This document shows positions 53,616-62,273 of a stretch of DNA of 64,000 nucleotides, piece after piece. Source of the DNA: Planktotalea arctica. GTDB taxonomy: Bacteria; Pseudomonadota; Alphaproteobacteria; Rhodobacterales; Rhodobacteraceae. A program made the translations under genes and the position numbers. The DNA is taken from positions 1 through 64,000 of the forward strand of contig NZ_MUHR01000003.1 in assembly GCF_002105285.1 (NCBI RefSeq), in the 5' to 3' direction. Positions within the stretch are counted from its first letter, which is position 1. Each line of letters begins with the position of its first letter. The notes under the pieces are model-generated. The model was not told the origin of the DNA. It was given only the letters and a program-made list of their open reading frames with translations, and made no database searches.

Positions 53616-56600
53616 GCACACGTCTTAAATCTGGCGGCCGCTTTACGAGTGGCGGCGCGCAGCTTTCATTCGATTTCAACGGTAAGAAACTAAAGGGCGT
53701 TGCGGGCGACACGCTTGCCTCTGCCTTGCTCGCCAATGATCAGATGATGGTGGGCCGCTCGTTCAAATACCACCGTCCGCGCGGCATTGTTGCCAGCGGT
53801 GGTGAAGAGCCGAACGCGCTTTTCAACATGGGCTACACGAACACGTTCGAGCCGAACCAACGCGCCACGACGACAGAGTTGTTCGAGGGCCTTATCGCGG
53901 GCTCGCAAAACCATTGGCCATCGCTGGAATTCGATATTGGCGTGCTCAACACCTATGTGAGCCGCCTGTTACCTGCGGGTTTCTACTATAAAACCTTCAT
54001 TCATCCGCGCTCTTTCTGGAAACACATTTACGAGCCGATTATTCGCCAGTCTGCCGGCCTTGGCAAAGCGCCGCGTGCAGAGGATCGTGATCCCGATACC
54101 TACGAGCATTTCTACTTTTTCGCCGACGTGATGGTGATTGGCGGCGGCGTTGCGGGTCTGCAAGCGGCCAAAGCTGCGGCGCTCACGGGCGTCAAGGTTC
54201 TGCTGGTCGAGCAGACCGCCCATTGGGGCGGGCGCGCGCCTGTGGATGGCGGCGAAGTGAATGGCACACCTGTCGAGGCATATTGCGAGGGCTTGGTGGC
54301 CGAGTTGCAGGCGATGGATAACGTCACCATGCGCACGCGCCTGATGGGCGCTGGCGTTTATGATCACGGCTACACGCTCGGGTACGAGCGTTTGAACGAT
54401 CACCAGCCAGATGCAAGCGGCCCGCGTCATCGCCTTTGGCGTATTCGCGCGGCGCAGATCATCACGGCGACAGGTGCGATTGAGCGGCCTTTGAGCTTTG
54501 CGGGCAATGATATTCCCGGTGTCATGCTTGCCTCTGCGGTGCGCGATTATGCGGTGAACTACGGTGTTTCTGTTGCGGATCGCACTGTTGTTGTGACCAA
54601 TAACGATGATGCCTACCGCACGGCGATCACGCTGAAAAACCTCGGCCTCGATGTGCCTTGCATCATTGATGCGCGCGCGGGCGGTGCCGGTGCCTTGGCG
54701 GATGAGGCCAAAGCGCTTGGCATTCGTATCGAGAACGGCAAAGCCATTGCAAAGGTCAAAGGCGGCAAGCGCGTCACGGGTGTGATCCTGTGCGCGCAGG
54801 CGGGTGAGGGCGCAGAGTTAGAAGAGATCGCCTGCGACGCGGTGGCCATGTCCGGCGGCTGGTCCCCTGTGGTTCACCTGTGGTCGCACTGCGGCGGCAA
54901 GCTGGTCTGGGACGATGCGCAATCGCACTTCCGCCCCGACAGCGAACGCCCGCCTTCGGGCGCAAATGGCGAGGGCTTTGTCTCTGTCGTGGGTAGCGCA
55001 AACGGTCATATGCAGATGGCTGAACTCGTCGGCGACGCGCATGGCGCTGGCTTGGCGGCTGGCAAGGCGGCGGGCGGCACTGCGGTGAAAACCAAAGCGC
55101 CCGAGGGGGCTTATAGTTCCGAGAACGCGGTGGAGCCTGTGTGGCTGATGCCTCAAGGCGCTGGATACAAGCTGCGCTCTAAGGCTTGGCTGGATTATCA
55201 GAACGACGTGAAAGTGTCGGACGTTCAACTTGCCGCGCAAGAGGGTTTCGAGAGTGTCGAGCATGCCAAGCGTTATACGACTTTGGGCATGGCGACGGAT
55301 CAGGGTAAATTGAGTAATATCAATGGATTGGCAATTCTTTCTGACGCGCTGGGTCAGCCTATTCCGCAGACTGGCACGACCACGTTTCGCCCGCCTTATA
55401 CGCCCATCTCCATGGGTGCGATTGGTGGAGAAGCGCGCGGTAAAGTGTTCCAACCATTGCGTAAGACCCCGCTCTATGGCTGGAGCGACAAGAACGGTGC
55501 CGATTGGGAGCCTGTCGGCGCGTGGCGGCGTCCGTTCGCCTATTTGCAGCCGGGTGAAAGCGTGCACGATGCTGTCAATCGAGAGGTGAAGAACACCCGC
55601 GAAGCCCTTGGTTTGCTTGATGCTTCCACGCTGGGAAAGCTTATCGTGAAGGGGCCGGACGCGGGTAAATTTCTCGACATGCTCTACACCAATATGATGA
55701 GCACGCTGAAACCGGGGAAATGCCGCTATGGTTTGATGTGCTCAGAAAATGGCTTTCTGATCGATGACGGTGTCGTTGCGCGGCTCGATGAGGACACGTT
55801 CTTGTGCCACACCACGACGGGCGGTGCCGAAACGATCCATGGTCACATGGAAGAGTGGCTGCAAACCGAGTGGTGGGATTGGAACGTCTATGTGGCCAAC
55901 GTCACAGAGCAGTTCGCGCAAATCGCAGTGGTTGGACCGAACGCGCGCAAGGTGCTGGAAAAGCTGGGCGGTATGGACCTCTCCAAAGACGCTTTGGCGT
56001 TCATGGAGTGGGCGGACGGTACGATTGGCGGCTTTGACGCACGCGTGTTCCGCATCTCCTTCTCGGGCGAGTTAAGCTACGAAATTGCTGTTCCAGCAAG
56101 TCAGGGACTCGCATTCTGGGAGGCACTGATGGCGGCGGGCGCAGAGTTTGGTGCGATGCCGTATGGCACGGAAACGCTGCATATTCTTCGCGCCGAAAAG
56201 GGCTTTATCATGATCGGGGACGAAACCGACGGTACGGTTATCCCGCAAGACTTGAACTTGCACTGGGCTCTGAGCAAGAAAAAAGAGGACTACCTCGGCA
56301 AACGCGCGCATCAGCGCAGCCATATGGCGGACCCGGATCGCTGGAAGCTTGTGGGGCTTAAGACGCTGGACAAATCGGTGCTGCCGGACGGTGCATATGC
56401 GGTGGAGCCGGGCGTCAATGCCAATGGTCAGCGCAATATGTTCGGGCGGGTGACCTCGACCTATTACTCCTCCAATCTTGAGCGCGGCATTGCCATGGGG
56501 CTGGTCAAGAACGGACCGGATCGCATGGGCGAAGTGATTGATTTCCCGAAAGTGGACGGCACGATCATAAAGGCGAAAATCGTTGATCCTGTGATCTATG

Positions 56601-56629
56601 ATAAAGACGGAGCAAAGCAAAATGTCTAA
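53612..56629 (+). CDS. soxA: Sarcosine oxidase, alpha subunit
   Basis: The 1,005-residue subunit has an N-terminal ferredoxin-like domain (SFDFNGKKLKGVAGDTLASA, FKYHRPRGI), an FAD/NAD-binding module starting near residue 170 (VIGGGVAGLQAAKAAALTG), and C-terminal GcvT domains from about residue 620 that bind tetrahydrofolate (FSGELSYEIAVP, LHILRAEKGFIMIGDETDG). It supplies the folate site where the methylene group ends as 5,10-methylene-THF. GGAGGA lies seven bases before the ATG. Length is normal. Confidence 0.96.
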   Translation: MSTRLKSGGRFTSGGAQLSFDFNGKKLKGVAGDTLASALLANDQMMVGRSFKYHRPRGIVASGGEEPNALFNMGYTNTFEPNQRATTTELFEGLIAGSQNHWPSLEFDIGVLNTYVSRLLPAGFYYKTFIHPRSFWKHIYEPIIRQSAGLGKAPRAEDRDPDTYEHFYFFADVMVIGGGVAGLQAAKAAALTGVKVLLVEQTAHWGGRAPVDGGEVNGTPVEAYCEGLVAELQAMDNVTMRTRLMGAGVYDHGYTLGYERLNDHQPDASGPRHRLWRIRAAQIITATGAIERPLSFAGNDIPGVMLASAVRDYAVNYGVSVADRTVVVTNNDDAYRTAITLKNLGLDVPCIIDARAGGAGALADEAKALGIRIENGKAIAKVKGGKRVTGVILCAQAGEGAELEEIACDAVAMSGGWSPVVHLWSHCGGKLVWDDAQSHFRPDSERPPSGANGEGFVSVVGSANGHMQMAELVGDAHGAGLAAGKAAGGTAVKTKAPEGAYSSENAVEPVWLMPQGAGYKLRSKAWLDYQNDVKVSDVQLAAQEGFESVEHAKRYTTLGMATDQGKLSNINGLAILSDALGQPIPQTGTTTFRPPYTPISMGAIGGEARGKVFQPLRKTPLYGWSDKNGADWEPVGAWRRPFAYLQPGESVHDAVNREVKNTREALGLLDASTLGKLIVKGPDAGKFLDMLYTNMMSTLKPGKCRYGLMCSENGFLIDDGVVARLDEDTFLCHTTTGGAETIHGHMEEWLQTEWWDWNVYVANVTEQFAQIAVVGPNARKVLEKLGGMDLSKDALAFMEWADGTIGGFDARVFRISFSGELSYEIAVPASQGLAFWEALMAAGAEFGAMPYGTETLHILRAEKGFIMIGDETDGTVIPQDLNLHWALSKKKEDYLGKRAHQRSHMADPDRWKLVGLKTLDKSVLPDGAYAVEPGVNANGQRNMFGRVTSTYYSSNLERGIAMGLVKNGPDRMGEVIDFPKVDGTIIKAKIVDPVIYDKDGAKQNV

Positions 56630-57188
56630 TGCTGTGAGTGCGTTGCAGGGTGCATCTTATGTAGGTGGCATCGCGGAAATACGCGAGCTGGGCCTGCGCG
56701 GAATGATCACGCTGCGCGGTGATCTGGCGGATAAAAAGCTGATCAAGGCGGTTAAAGGGATTGCGGGCACCATGCCCGATGCGCGCCGTATCGCGATGAA
56801 CGACAAGGCGGGCGCGGCTTGGATGAGCAGCGATGAGTTGCTTTTGATGGTGGATCACGCAGATGCGCCAAGCACGATCGAGGCATTGAACAGCGCGCTG
56901 AAAGGCACGCATTTTCTCGCCGCGAACGTGTCTGATGCGCGGGCGGTGTTTGAAGTGTCAGGGCCAAGCGCGCGCGAAGTCATGGCGAAACTCGCGCCCG
57001 TCGATTTTGCGCCGGATGCCTTCACGCAAGGGATGTTTCGCCGCTCGCGCCTTGCGCAGGTGCCCGCCGCGCTCTGGATGAGCCGCGAGGACGCGTTCAC
57101 TGTGGTCTGTTTCCGCTCTGTCGGGGAATACATGTTCGATCTGCTCAGCGTTGCAGCACAAGGTGGCTCGGAAGTCGGGGCTTACTAA
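56622..57188 (+). CDS. soxG: Sarcosine oxidase, gamma subunit
   Basis: The 188-residue protein shows the SoxG pattern (IRELGLRGMITLRGDLADKK, VFEVSGPSAREVMAKL, FRRSRLAQVPAALWM, CFRSVGEYMFDLL) and resembles a small GcvT-like domain. It completes the tetramer. Its start overlaps soxA by 8 bp; the longer frame from 56598 is within soxA and has no better site. No folate genes such as glyA or purU follow. Confidence 0.93.
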   Translation: MSNAVSALQGASYVGGIAEIRELGLRGMITLRGDLADKKLIKAVKGIAGTMPDARRIAMNDKAGAAWMSSDELLLMVDHADAPSTIEALNSALKGTHFLAANVSDARAVFEVSGPSAREVMAKLAPVDFAPDAFTQGMFRRSRLAQVPAALWMSREDAFTVVCFRSVGEYMFDLLSVAAQGGSEVGAY

Positions 57189-57258
57189 GGCGCTCCCAAG
57201 CTGCGCACCCGCGCCGTGGCCGCATCAATTTTATTGTGTGAAATTGCGGCCACTGCCC

Positions 57259-57289
57259 TTGACGTTACGGCGTCGGGGCACTCTATCTG
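57259..57289 (+). promoter_or_regulatory. Candidate superoxide dismutase promoter
   Basis: TTGACG (57259-57264) is followed 17-19 bp later by CTCTATCTG, which offers a plausible -10 element, 34 bp before the start codon. Confidence 0.5.
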
Positions 57290-57322
57290 AAGTGAGAGAG
57301 ATCAACAGAGGGGCCTGATAAA

Positions 57323-57922
57323 ATGGCATTCGAACTTCCAAAACTTCCCTACGCACACGACGCTTTGGCCGACAATGGCATGTCCAAAGAGACGCTGGAA
57401 TACCATCACGATCTGCACCACAAAGCCTATGTGGACAACGGCAACAAACTGATTGCTGGCACCGAATGGGATGGCAAATCCATGGAGGAGATCATCACAG
57501 GCACGTATGATGCCTCCTCGGTGGCGCAAAACGGGATTTTCAACAACATCTCGCAGCTTTGGAACCACAACCAGTTCTGGGAAATGATGGGCCCTGGCAA
57601 ATCCGCGATGCCCTCCGAGCTTGAAAAAGCGCTTGGCGAGAGCTTCGGCTCGGTTGCGGCCTTCAAGGAAGCCTTCGCAGCTGCAGGCGCGGGCCAGTTC
57701 GGCGCAGGTTGGTGCTGGTTGGTAAAGAACGCGGACGGCTCGCTCGCGGTGACGAAGACGGAAAATGGCGTGAACCCGCTGTGCTTTGGTCAGACGGCAC
57801 TTTTGGGCTGTGATGTCTGGGAGCATTCCTACTATATTGATTTCCGCAACAAGCGTCCTGCGTATCTTGCCAACTTCATGGACAACCTGGTGAACTGGGA
57901 AAACGTCGCATCACGTATGTGA
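57323..57922 (+). CDS. sodB: Iron/manganese superoxide dismutase
   Basis: The 199-residue enzyme carries the metal ligands: His28 in LEYHHDLHHKAY, a histidine in QLWNHNQFWEMM, and Asp/His in DVWEHSYYIDF. The NHNQFW context is like alphaproteobacterial Fe-type enzymes, though iron and manganese forms cannot be told apart with certainty by eye. It converts superoxide to peroxide and oxygen in the cytoplasm. It is a single gene with its own promoter-like site and a strong terminator. Confidence 0.94.
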   Translation: MAFELPKLPYAHDALADNGMSKETLEYHHDLHHKAYVDNGNKLIAGTEWDGKSMEEIITGTYDASSVAQNGIFNNISQLWNHNQFWEMMGPGKSAMPSELEKALGESFGSVAAFKEAFAAAGAGQFGAGWCWLVKNADGSLAVTKTENGVNPLCFGQTALLGCDVWEHSYYIDFRNKRPAYLANFMDNLVNWENVASRM

Positions 57923-57966
57923 TTAATTTAAGTGTGCGCTACCGCGCGCTTTTATTTTGAAATTTG

Positions 57967-58003
57967 AAACGCGCCGTCCGATGTTTTGGACGGCGCGTTT
58001 TTG
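57967..58003 (+). terminator. Rho-independent terminator of sodB
   Basis: A perfect 13-bp stem (AAACGCGCCGTCC / GGACGGCGCGTTT) with an 8-base loop runs into TTTTTG. It can also serve the convergent LOG-family gene. Confidence 0.92.
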
Positions 58004-58046
58004 TTTGCTGCACGCTGCGCGGCGAGTTTAAGGGGCAAGATGAAGT

Positions 58047-58586
58047 TTACTTTAAGAGGGGCAGGGCATCTTGCGGGGTGGCGGCGATTTTGAAGAAATC
58101 CTTGATGTTGGCTTTGGCAAAACCTTCAGCGATGATGTGATCGAGCAGCGTTAGAAGCGGGGTCCAGTAACCGTTCGTGTTGATCAGCACCAAAGGTTTT
58201 GCGTGCAGGCCAAGCTGCGCCCAAGTGAGCACCTCGAAAAACTCATCGAGCGAGCCTGCGCCGCCGGGCAAGAGCGCGACTGCATCAGCGTTCATGAACA
58301 TCACTTTTTTGCGCTCGTGCATGGTTTCGGTGACGATATAGGTGGTGAGATCGGTTTTGCCCACTTCCCAGTCCACAAGGTGCTGCGGGATCACGCCGAA
58401 GGTGACACCTCCTGCGGATTGCGCCGCGCGTGCGGTGCGCCCCATCAGCCCCACGTCGCCAGCGCCGTAGACGAGGCGCATGTTATTTTCCGCGATAAGC
58501 GTGCCGAGGGCTTCGCCCGCAGCGCCATAGGCGGGATCGATGCCATCGGATGCACCACAAAAGACACAGATCGAGCGTTGCCGCAT
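58047..58586 (-). CDS. LOG-family protein (cytokinin riboside 5'-monophosphate phosphoribohydrolase type)
   Basis: The 179-residue protein has the LOG features: CVFCGASDG at the start, LVYGAGDVGLMG, then MHERKK and the active-site loop LPGGAGSLDEFFEVLTWAQLG, a variant of PGGxGTxxE. Family enzymes split nucleoside 5'-monophosphates to base and ribose phosphate; many bacterial members are called lysine decarboxylases in error. AAGGA seven bases before the ATG at 58586 favours this start over the longer frame to 58658. Confidence 0.9.
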   Translation of the reverse strand: MRQRSICVFCGASDGIDPAYGAAGEALGTLIAENNMRLVYGAGDVGLMGRTARAAQSAGGVTFGVIPQHLVDWEVGKTDLTTYIVTETMHERKKVMFMNADAVALLPGGAGSLDEFFEVLTWAQLGLHAKPLVLINTNGYWTPLLTLLDHIIAEGFAKANIKDFFKIAATPQDALPLLK

Positions 58587-58685
58587 CACGCATTCCTTAT
58601 TTTCAGTGTTTTGACCGCTAAGTCCGTGTTTGCTATACACGGGCAAGCCGCGCGGCAAAAGCGGGCATTACGGAGATGGGTTTTG

Positions 58686-59780
58686 ATGAGTAAACTTGCA
58701 GTCCTTTCCTCTGGACCGGGGGCTGCGCTCGGTGCGAGCGTGGCTGTGATCGCGGTTATTGGCGGCGTTGCCTACTTTGGCGGCGCGTTCAAAGCTGAGC
58801 GTGCTTCGGAGGCGCTCGCGGTGCCAGCGGCGCAGATCGTACCCGAAGTGGTCGCGGTGCCTGATGTAGCGCCATTGCTGGAGGTGAAGCCCGAGGCTCC
58901 GCGCTTTGACGTGGTGCGCGTAGAAACCAGCGGTGCGGCGATGATCGCAGGGCGAGCGCAGGCTGGCAGCACTGTCGCGATCCGTCTGAATGATGATGTT
59001 GTGGCTGAGGCGAAAGCGGACGCCACGGGAAATTTCGCGAGTTTCGTGACCTTGCCGGAAAGCGCGGATGCGCGGATTTTGACACTGGACGTTCAAGGCG
59101 GTGCAATCGGGATGGAGCAGGTGATCATTGCGCCGATCGAGACGGCGCGCGTAGAGCCCGTGGTGCCTGTGCCGGAACCGAAACCCGAAACTTCAGAGGC
59201 TATACAAGAGCAACCAGAGCCCGAGATTATCGCAGCCGTCGAGCCGCCCAAAGCGCCGCTCGTCATGTTGGCGACAAATGAGGGTATTCGGGTTCTACAA
59301 GCGCCTGATGCGCCTAAACCCGATGCGATGACTGCGCTGCTCGGCTCGATTTCCTATGACAGCGCGGGCGATGTTGCCTTGGCCGGGCGCGGAGCCGGTG
59401 AATTTGTGCGCGTCTACCTCGATAACAAGCCGGTCGTGACCTCGCAGATTGGCCAGAGCGGCGATTGGCAGGCGGATCTGCCTTCTGTGGACACGGGCAT
59501 TTACACCCTGCGCGTTGATGAGTTGAACGCAGCGGGCGCGGTGGTGACGCGCGTGGAAACACCGTTCAAACGCGAAGCTGCGGACGTGCTGGAGGCGGCC
59601 AGCCAGCCCGAGAAACCGGTGCAGGCGATTACCGTGCAGCCCGGTGCAACGCTTTGGGCGATCGCGCAGGAACGCTATGGCAGCGGCACACTATATGCGC
59701 GCGTGGTGGAGGCCAATGCAGATGTGATCCGTGACCCCGACCTGATCTACCCGGGGCAAGTCTTTTCAATTCCCGACTAA
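58686..59780 (+). CDS. LysM-domain envelope protein
   Basis: The 364-residue protein has an N-terminal membrane anchor (about residues 10-31, GPGAALGASVAVIAVIGGVAY), Ig-like or bacterial adhesion-type segments (SGAAMIAGRAQAGSTVAIRL and a second at about 230-300), a proline/glutamate linker, and a C-terminal LysM module (about 315-363, ITVQPGATLWAIAQERYGSG) that should bind peptidoglycan. This LysM plan is common in Rhodobacteraceae. The ATG at 58686 is chosen because upstream frame belongs to the divergent LOG gene. Its role is probably in the cell wall; no specific function is known. Confidence 0.85.
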   Translation: MSKLAVLSSGPGAALGASVAVIAVIGGVAYFGGAFKAERASEALAVPAAQIVPEVVAVPDVAPLLEVKPEAPRFDVVRVETSGAAMIAGRAQAGSTVAIRLNDDVVAEAKADATGNFASFVTLPESADARILTLDVQGGAIGMEQVIIAPIETARVEPVVPVPEPKPETSEAIQEQPEPEIIAAVEPPKAPLVMLATNEGIRVLQAPDAPKPDAMTALLGSISYDSAGDVALAGRGAGEFVRVYLDNKPVVTSQIGQSGDWQADLPSVDTGIYTLRVDELNAAGAVVTRVETPFKREAADVLEAASQPEKPVQAITVQPGATLWAIAQERYGSGTLYARVVEANADVIRDPDLIYPGQVFSIPD

Positions 59781-59844
59781 CCTGTCTGGTCATTCGGCGG
59801 GCACGTGATTATCAGTTGTGTCCAAGCCAAAGGACGCAGCCCCT

Positions 59845-61659
59845 ATGAGACGACTTTCCCCCACAGATGCGGCCCTGTCGCGCGATCAACGTATTTCCGG
59901 CTGGCGCACCATCCGGCGCGTTGCGCCCTACTTGTGGCCAGCGGATAAGCTATGGGTGAAGCAGCGCGTTTCGCTGGCGCTGATCATGTTGCTGATCGCC
60001 AAGGTAGTCGCTGTGGGCACGCCTCTGTTGTACAAACGTGCGGTCGATGCGCTTTCGGGCGCGGGGGTTCCTGATCTGGCGCTTGGCGCGGTTGGCTTGA
60101 CTGTCGCCTACGGCTTGGCGCGCCTGATGGCCAATGGCTTTCAGCAACTGCGCGACGCGATTTTCGCCAAGGTCGGGCAGGGTGCCTTGCGCGCGCTGGC
60201 CTTGCAAACTTTTGAGCATATTCACAAACTGTCCATGCGCTATCACATCACGCGCAAGACCGGTGGGCTGAGCCGGATCATCGAGCGCGGCGTGAAGGGC
60301 GTTGATTTCCTGCTGCGCTTCTTGTTGTTTTCGATCGGGCCGCTGGTGCTTGAATTGCTGATGATTGCGGGCATTCTGTTCTATCTGTTCGACGTTTGGT
60401 ATCTGGCAGCGGTTTTCGTCACCATCGCCTTTTACGTTTGGTTCACCTTCGCCGTGACCGAATGGCGGGTGAAGCTGCGCAAGCAGATGAACGATCAGGA
60501 CACTGATGCAAACCAGAAGGCGATCGACAGTCTTTTGAATTTTGAAACGGTGAAGTATTTCGGCGCTGAAGCGCGCGAGGCGCGGCGCTATGATAGTGCG
60601 ATGGAGCTTTATCAGGTTGCTGCGCTCAAGACTTCCTATTCGCTGGCTTTCCTGAATTTCGGCCAGTCCTTTTTGATCACCACGGGCCTTGTGGTGGTGA
60701 TGGTTCTGGCAGCGATTGGCGTGCAGGCCGGCAATTTGACGGTTGGTGATTTCGTCATGGTCAACGCCTATATGATTCAGATCACCATGCCGCTGAACTT
60801 TCTTGGAACGGTCTACCGCGAAATCCGGCAGGCCTTGGTGGATATGGGCGAGATGTTCGATTTGCTCGAGCAGCCCTCGGAAGTGGCCACCAAAGACGGC
60901 GCGCCCGATTTGAAAATCTCGGGTGGACATGTGTCCCTCAAGGGCGTGCATTTCGGCTATGATCCCGAGCGGCCCATTCTGAAAGGCGTTGATCTTGAGG
61001 TGCCTGCGGGGCAAAATATCGCCATCGTCGGGCCGTCGGGATCAGGCAAATCCACCATCGGGCGGCTATTGTTCCGCTTTTATGACGTCACAGGCGGCGC
61101 TTTGACCATCGACGGACAGGATGTGCGCGATGTGACGCAAACCAGCCTGCATGATGCGATCGGCGTGGTCCCGCAGGATACGGTGCTGTTCAACGACACG
61201 ATCCGCTACAATATCGCTTATGGCAAAGACGGGGCGAGCCACGGTGAGATAGAGGAAGCGGCGCGTGCGGCGCAAATCCATGACTTTATTATAAGCCTGC
61301 CCAATGGCTACGAGACGACGGTGGGCGAGCGCGGTTTGAAACTTTCGGGCGGCGAAAAGCAGCGCGTGGGGATTGCGCGCACCTTGTTGAAGAACCCGCC
61401 GATCCTGCTTCTGGACGAGGCGACATCGGCGCTTGATTCCGGAACAGAGCATGAAATTCAGGACGCTTTGGCACTTGCGGCTCAGGGGCGCACGGTGATT
61501 ACCATCGCGCATCGTCTCTCCACGATTGCCGATGCGGACCGGATCGTCGTTCTGGAAGATGGGCAGATCGCAGAGCAGGGCAGCCACGCAGAATTGCTTG
61601 AGATGTCCGGTCGCTACGCGGGCCTGTGGCATCGCCAGCAATCGGAAGAGGCGGCTTGA
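59845..61659 (+). CDS. Atm1-type ABC transporter (permease-ATPase half-transporter)
   Basis: The 604-residue half-transporter has six membrane segments and a C-terminal ATPase with Walker A GPSGSGKST, signature LSGGEKQRVGIART and Walker B ILLLDEATSALD. The segment LLNFETVKYFGAEAREARRYD is typical of the Atm1/HMT1 branch, whose members export glutathione-linked sulfur or metal species needed for Fe-S assembly or metal defence. Start is uncertain: ATG at 59845 (AAGGA ten bases upstream) or GTG at 59818 without a ribosome site. Its stop overlaps the next gene. Confidence 0.9.
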   Translation: MRRLSPTDAALSRDQRISGWRTIRRVAPYLWPADKLWVKQRVSLALIMLLIAKVVAVGTPLLYKRAVDALSGAGVPDLALGAVGLTVAYGLARLMANGFQQLRDAIFAKVGQGALRALALQTFEHIHKLSMRYHITRKTGGLSRIIERGVKGVDFLLRFLLFSIGPLVLELLMIAGILFYLFDVWYLAAVFVTIAFYVWFTFAVTEWRVKLRKQMNDQDTDANQKAIDSLLNFETVKYFGAEAREARRYDSAMELYQVAALKTSYSLAFLNFGQSFLITTGLVVVMVLAAIGVQAGNLTVGDFVMVNAYMIQITMPLNFLGTVYREIRQALVDMGEMFDLLEQPSEVATKDGAPDLKISGGHVSLKGVHFGYDPERPILKGVDLEVPAGQNIAIVGPSGSGKSTIGRLLFRFYDVTGGALTIDGQDVRDVTQTSLHDAIGVVPQDTVLFNDTIRYNIAYGKDGASHGEIEEAARAAQIHDFIISLPNGYETTVGERGLKLSGGEKQRVGIARTLLKNPPILLLDEATSALDSGTEHEIQDALALAAQGRTVITIAHRLSTIADADRIVVLEDGQIAEQGSHAELLEMSGRYAGLWHRQQSEEAA

Positions 61660-62201
61660 TCTGGGCGCTTTCGCTCCTGTCCTGCTTCGGCTTTATCGCC
61701 ATATCCGCACTTGCACTACTTTGCCCGCGCCTTTGCGGTTGGCGCTATTGGCCGCCTGAAAGGGCCGCCACTTGGCAACATTCCAGCTTTCGCGCGTTGT
61801 TTCGCCTTGGGCTTTATCCGCTGATCGCAGCCTCTGTGCTACTTGTGCGCGCAACCGGAGTCTGGCTGCCGGCACCGGGCATTGCATTGATGTTCGCGGG
61901 CTTTGGCGGCGCACTTTGGGTGACGGGCAAGCTGGGTTGGAAACAGGCCTTTGGCACAGCACAGGGTCTGGTGGTGACGGGGCCATACGCCTATTCGCGC
62001 AATCCGGTCTATGTTGCGACCTGGCTCGCGCTGCTTGGCTGGGGGCTTTGCCTGCCATATTTGCCTGTCGCGATCCCGCTCGTCCTATGGGGGCTGCTGT
62101 ATTACATCGCGCCGTTTCTGGAAGAACCATGGCTAGAGGAAAAATTCGGCGCGCCCTACCGTGCCTATAAAGCAAAAACGCCCCGCTTCTTCGGTCCTTA
62201 A
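61656..62201 (+). CDS. Isoprenylcysteine carboxyl methyltransferase-like membrane protein
   Basis: The 181-residue protein has four to five membrane helices and the ICMT/PEMT-type block VTGPYAYSRNPVYVATWLALLG followed by EEPWLEEKFGAPYRAYKAKTPR. Such enzymes methylate lipids or protein ends using SAM; the bacterial substrate is unknown. The start is TTG at 61656, sharing its last two bases with the ABC transporter stop (TTGA) and preceded by GAGG. The last codons, encoding RFFGP, and the stop lie inside dispersed repeat copy D. Confidence 0.85.
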   Translation: MIWALSLLSCFGFIAISALALLCPRLCGWRYWPPERAATWQHSSFRALFRLGLYPLIAASVLLVRATGVWLPAPGIALMFAGFGGALWVTGKLGWKQAFGTAQGLVVTGPYAYSRNPVYVATWLALLGWGLCLPYLPVAIPLVLWGLLYYIAPFLEEPWLEEKFGAPYRAYKAKTPRFFGP

Positions 62202-62264
62202 ATACCTCGGGGTTTGGGGCAGAGCCCCAAACGATCCCTGCGTTTGCCTGCAAACGCAGGGATC
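62184..62264. repeat. Dispersed post-gene repeat, copy D, overlapping a gene end
   Basis: CGCTTCTTCGGTCC and the core TTAAATACCTCGGGG (62198-62212) are followed by a GTTTGGGGC-AGA-GCCCCAAAC hairpin (62212-62232). A perfect 14-bp stem, GATCCCTGCGTTTG / CAAACGCAGGGATC (62233-62264), comes last. The TAA of the methyltransferase is part of the core. The hairpins probably also end transcription of the convergent genes. Confidence 0.78.
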
Positions 62265-62273
62265 AATCAATAC

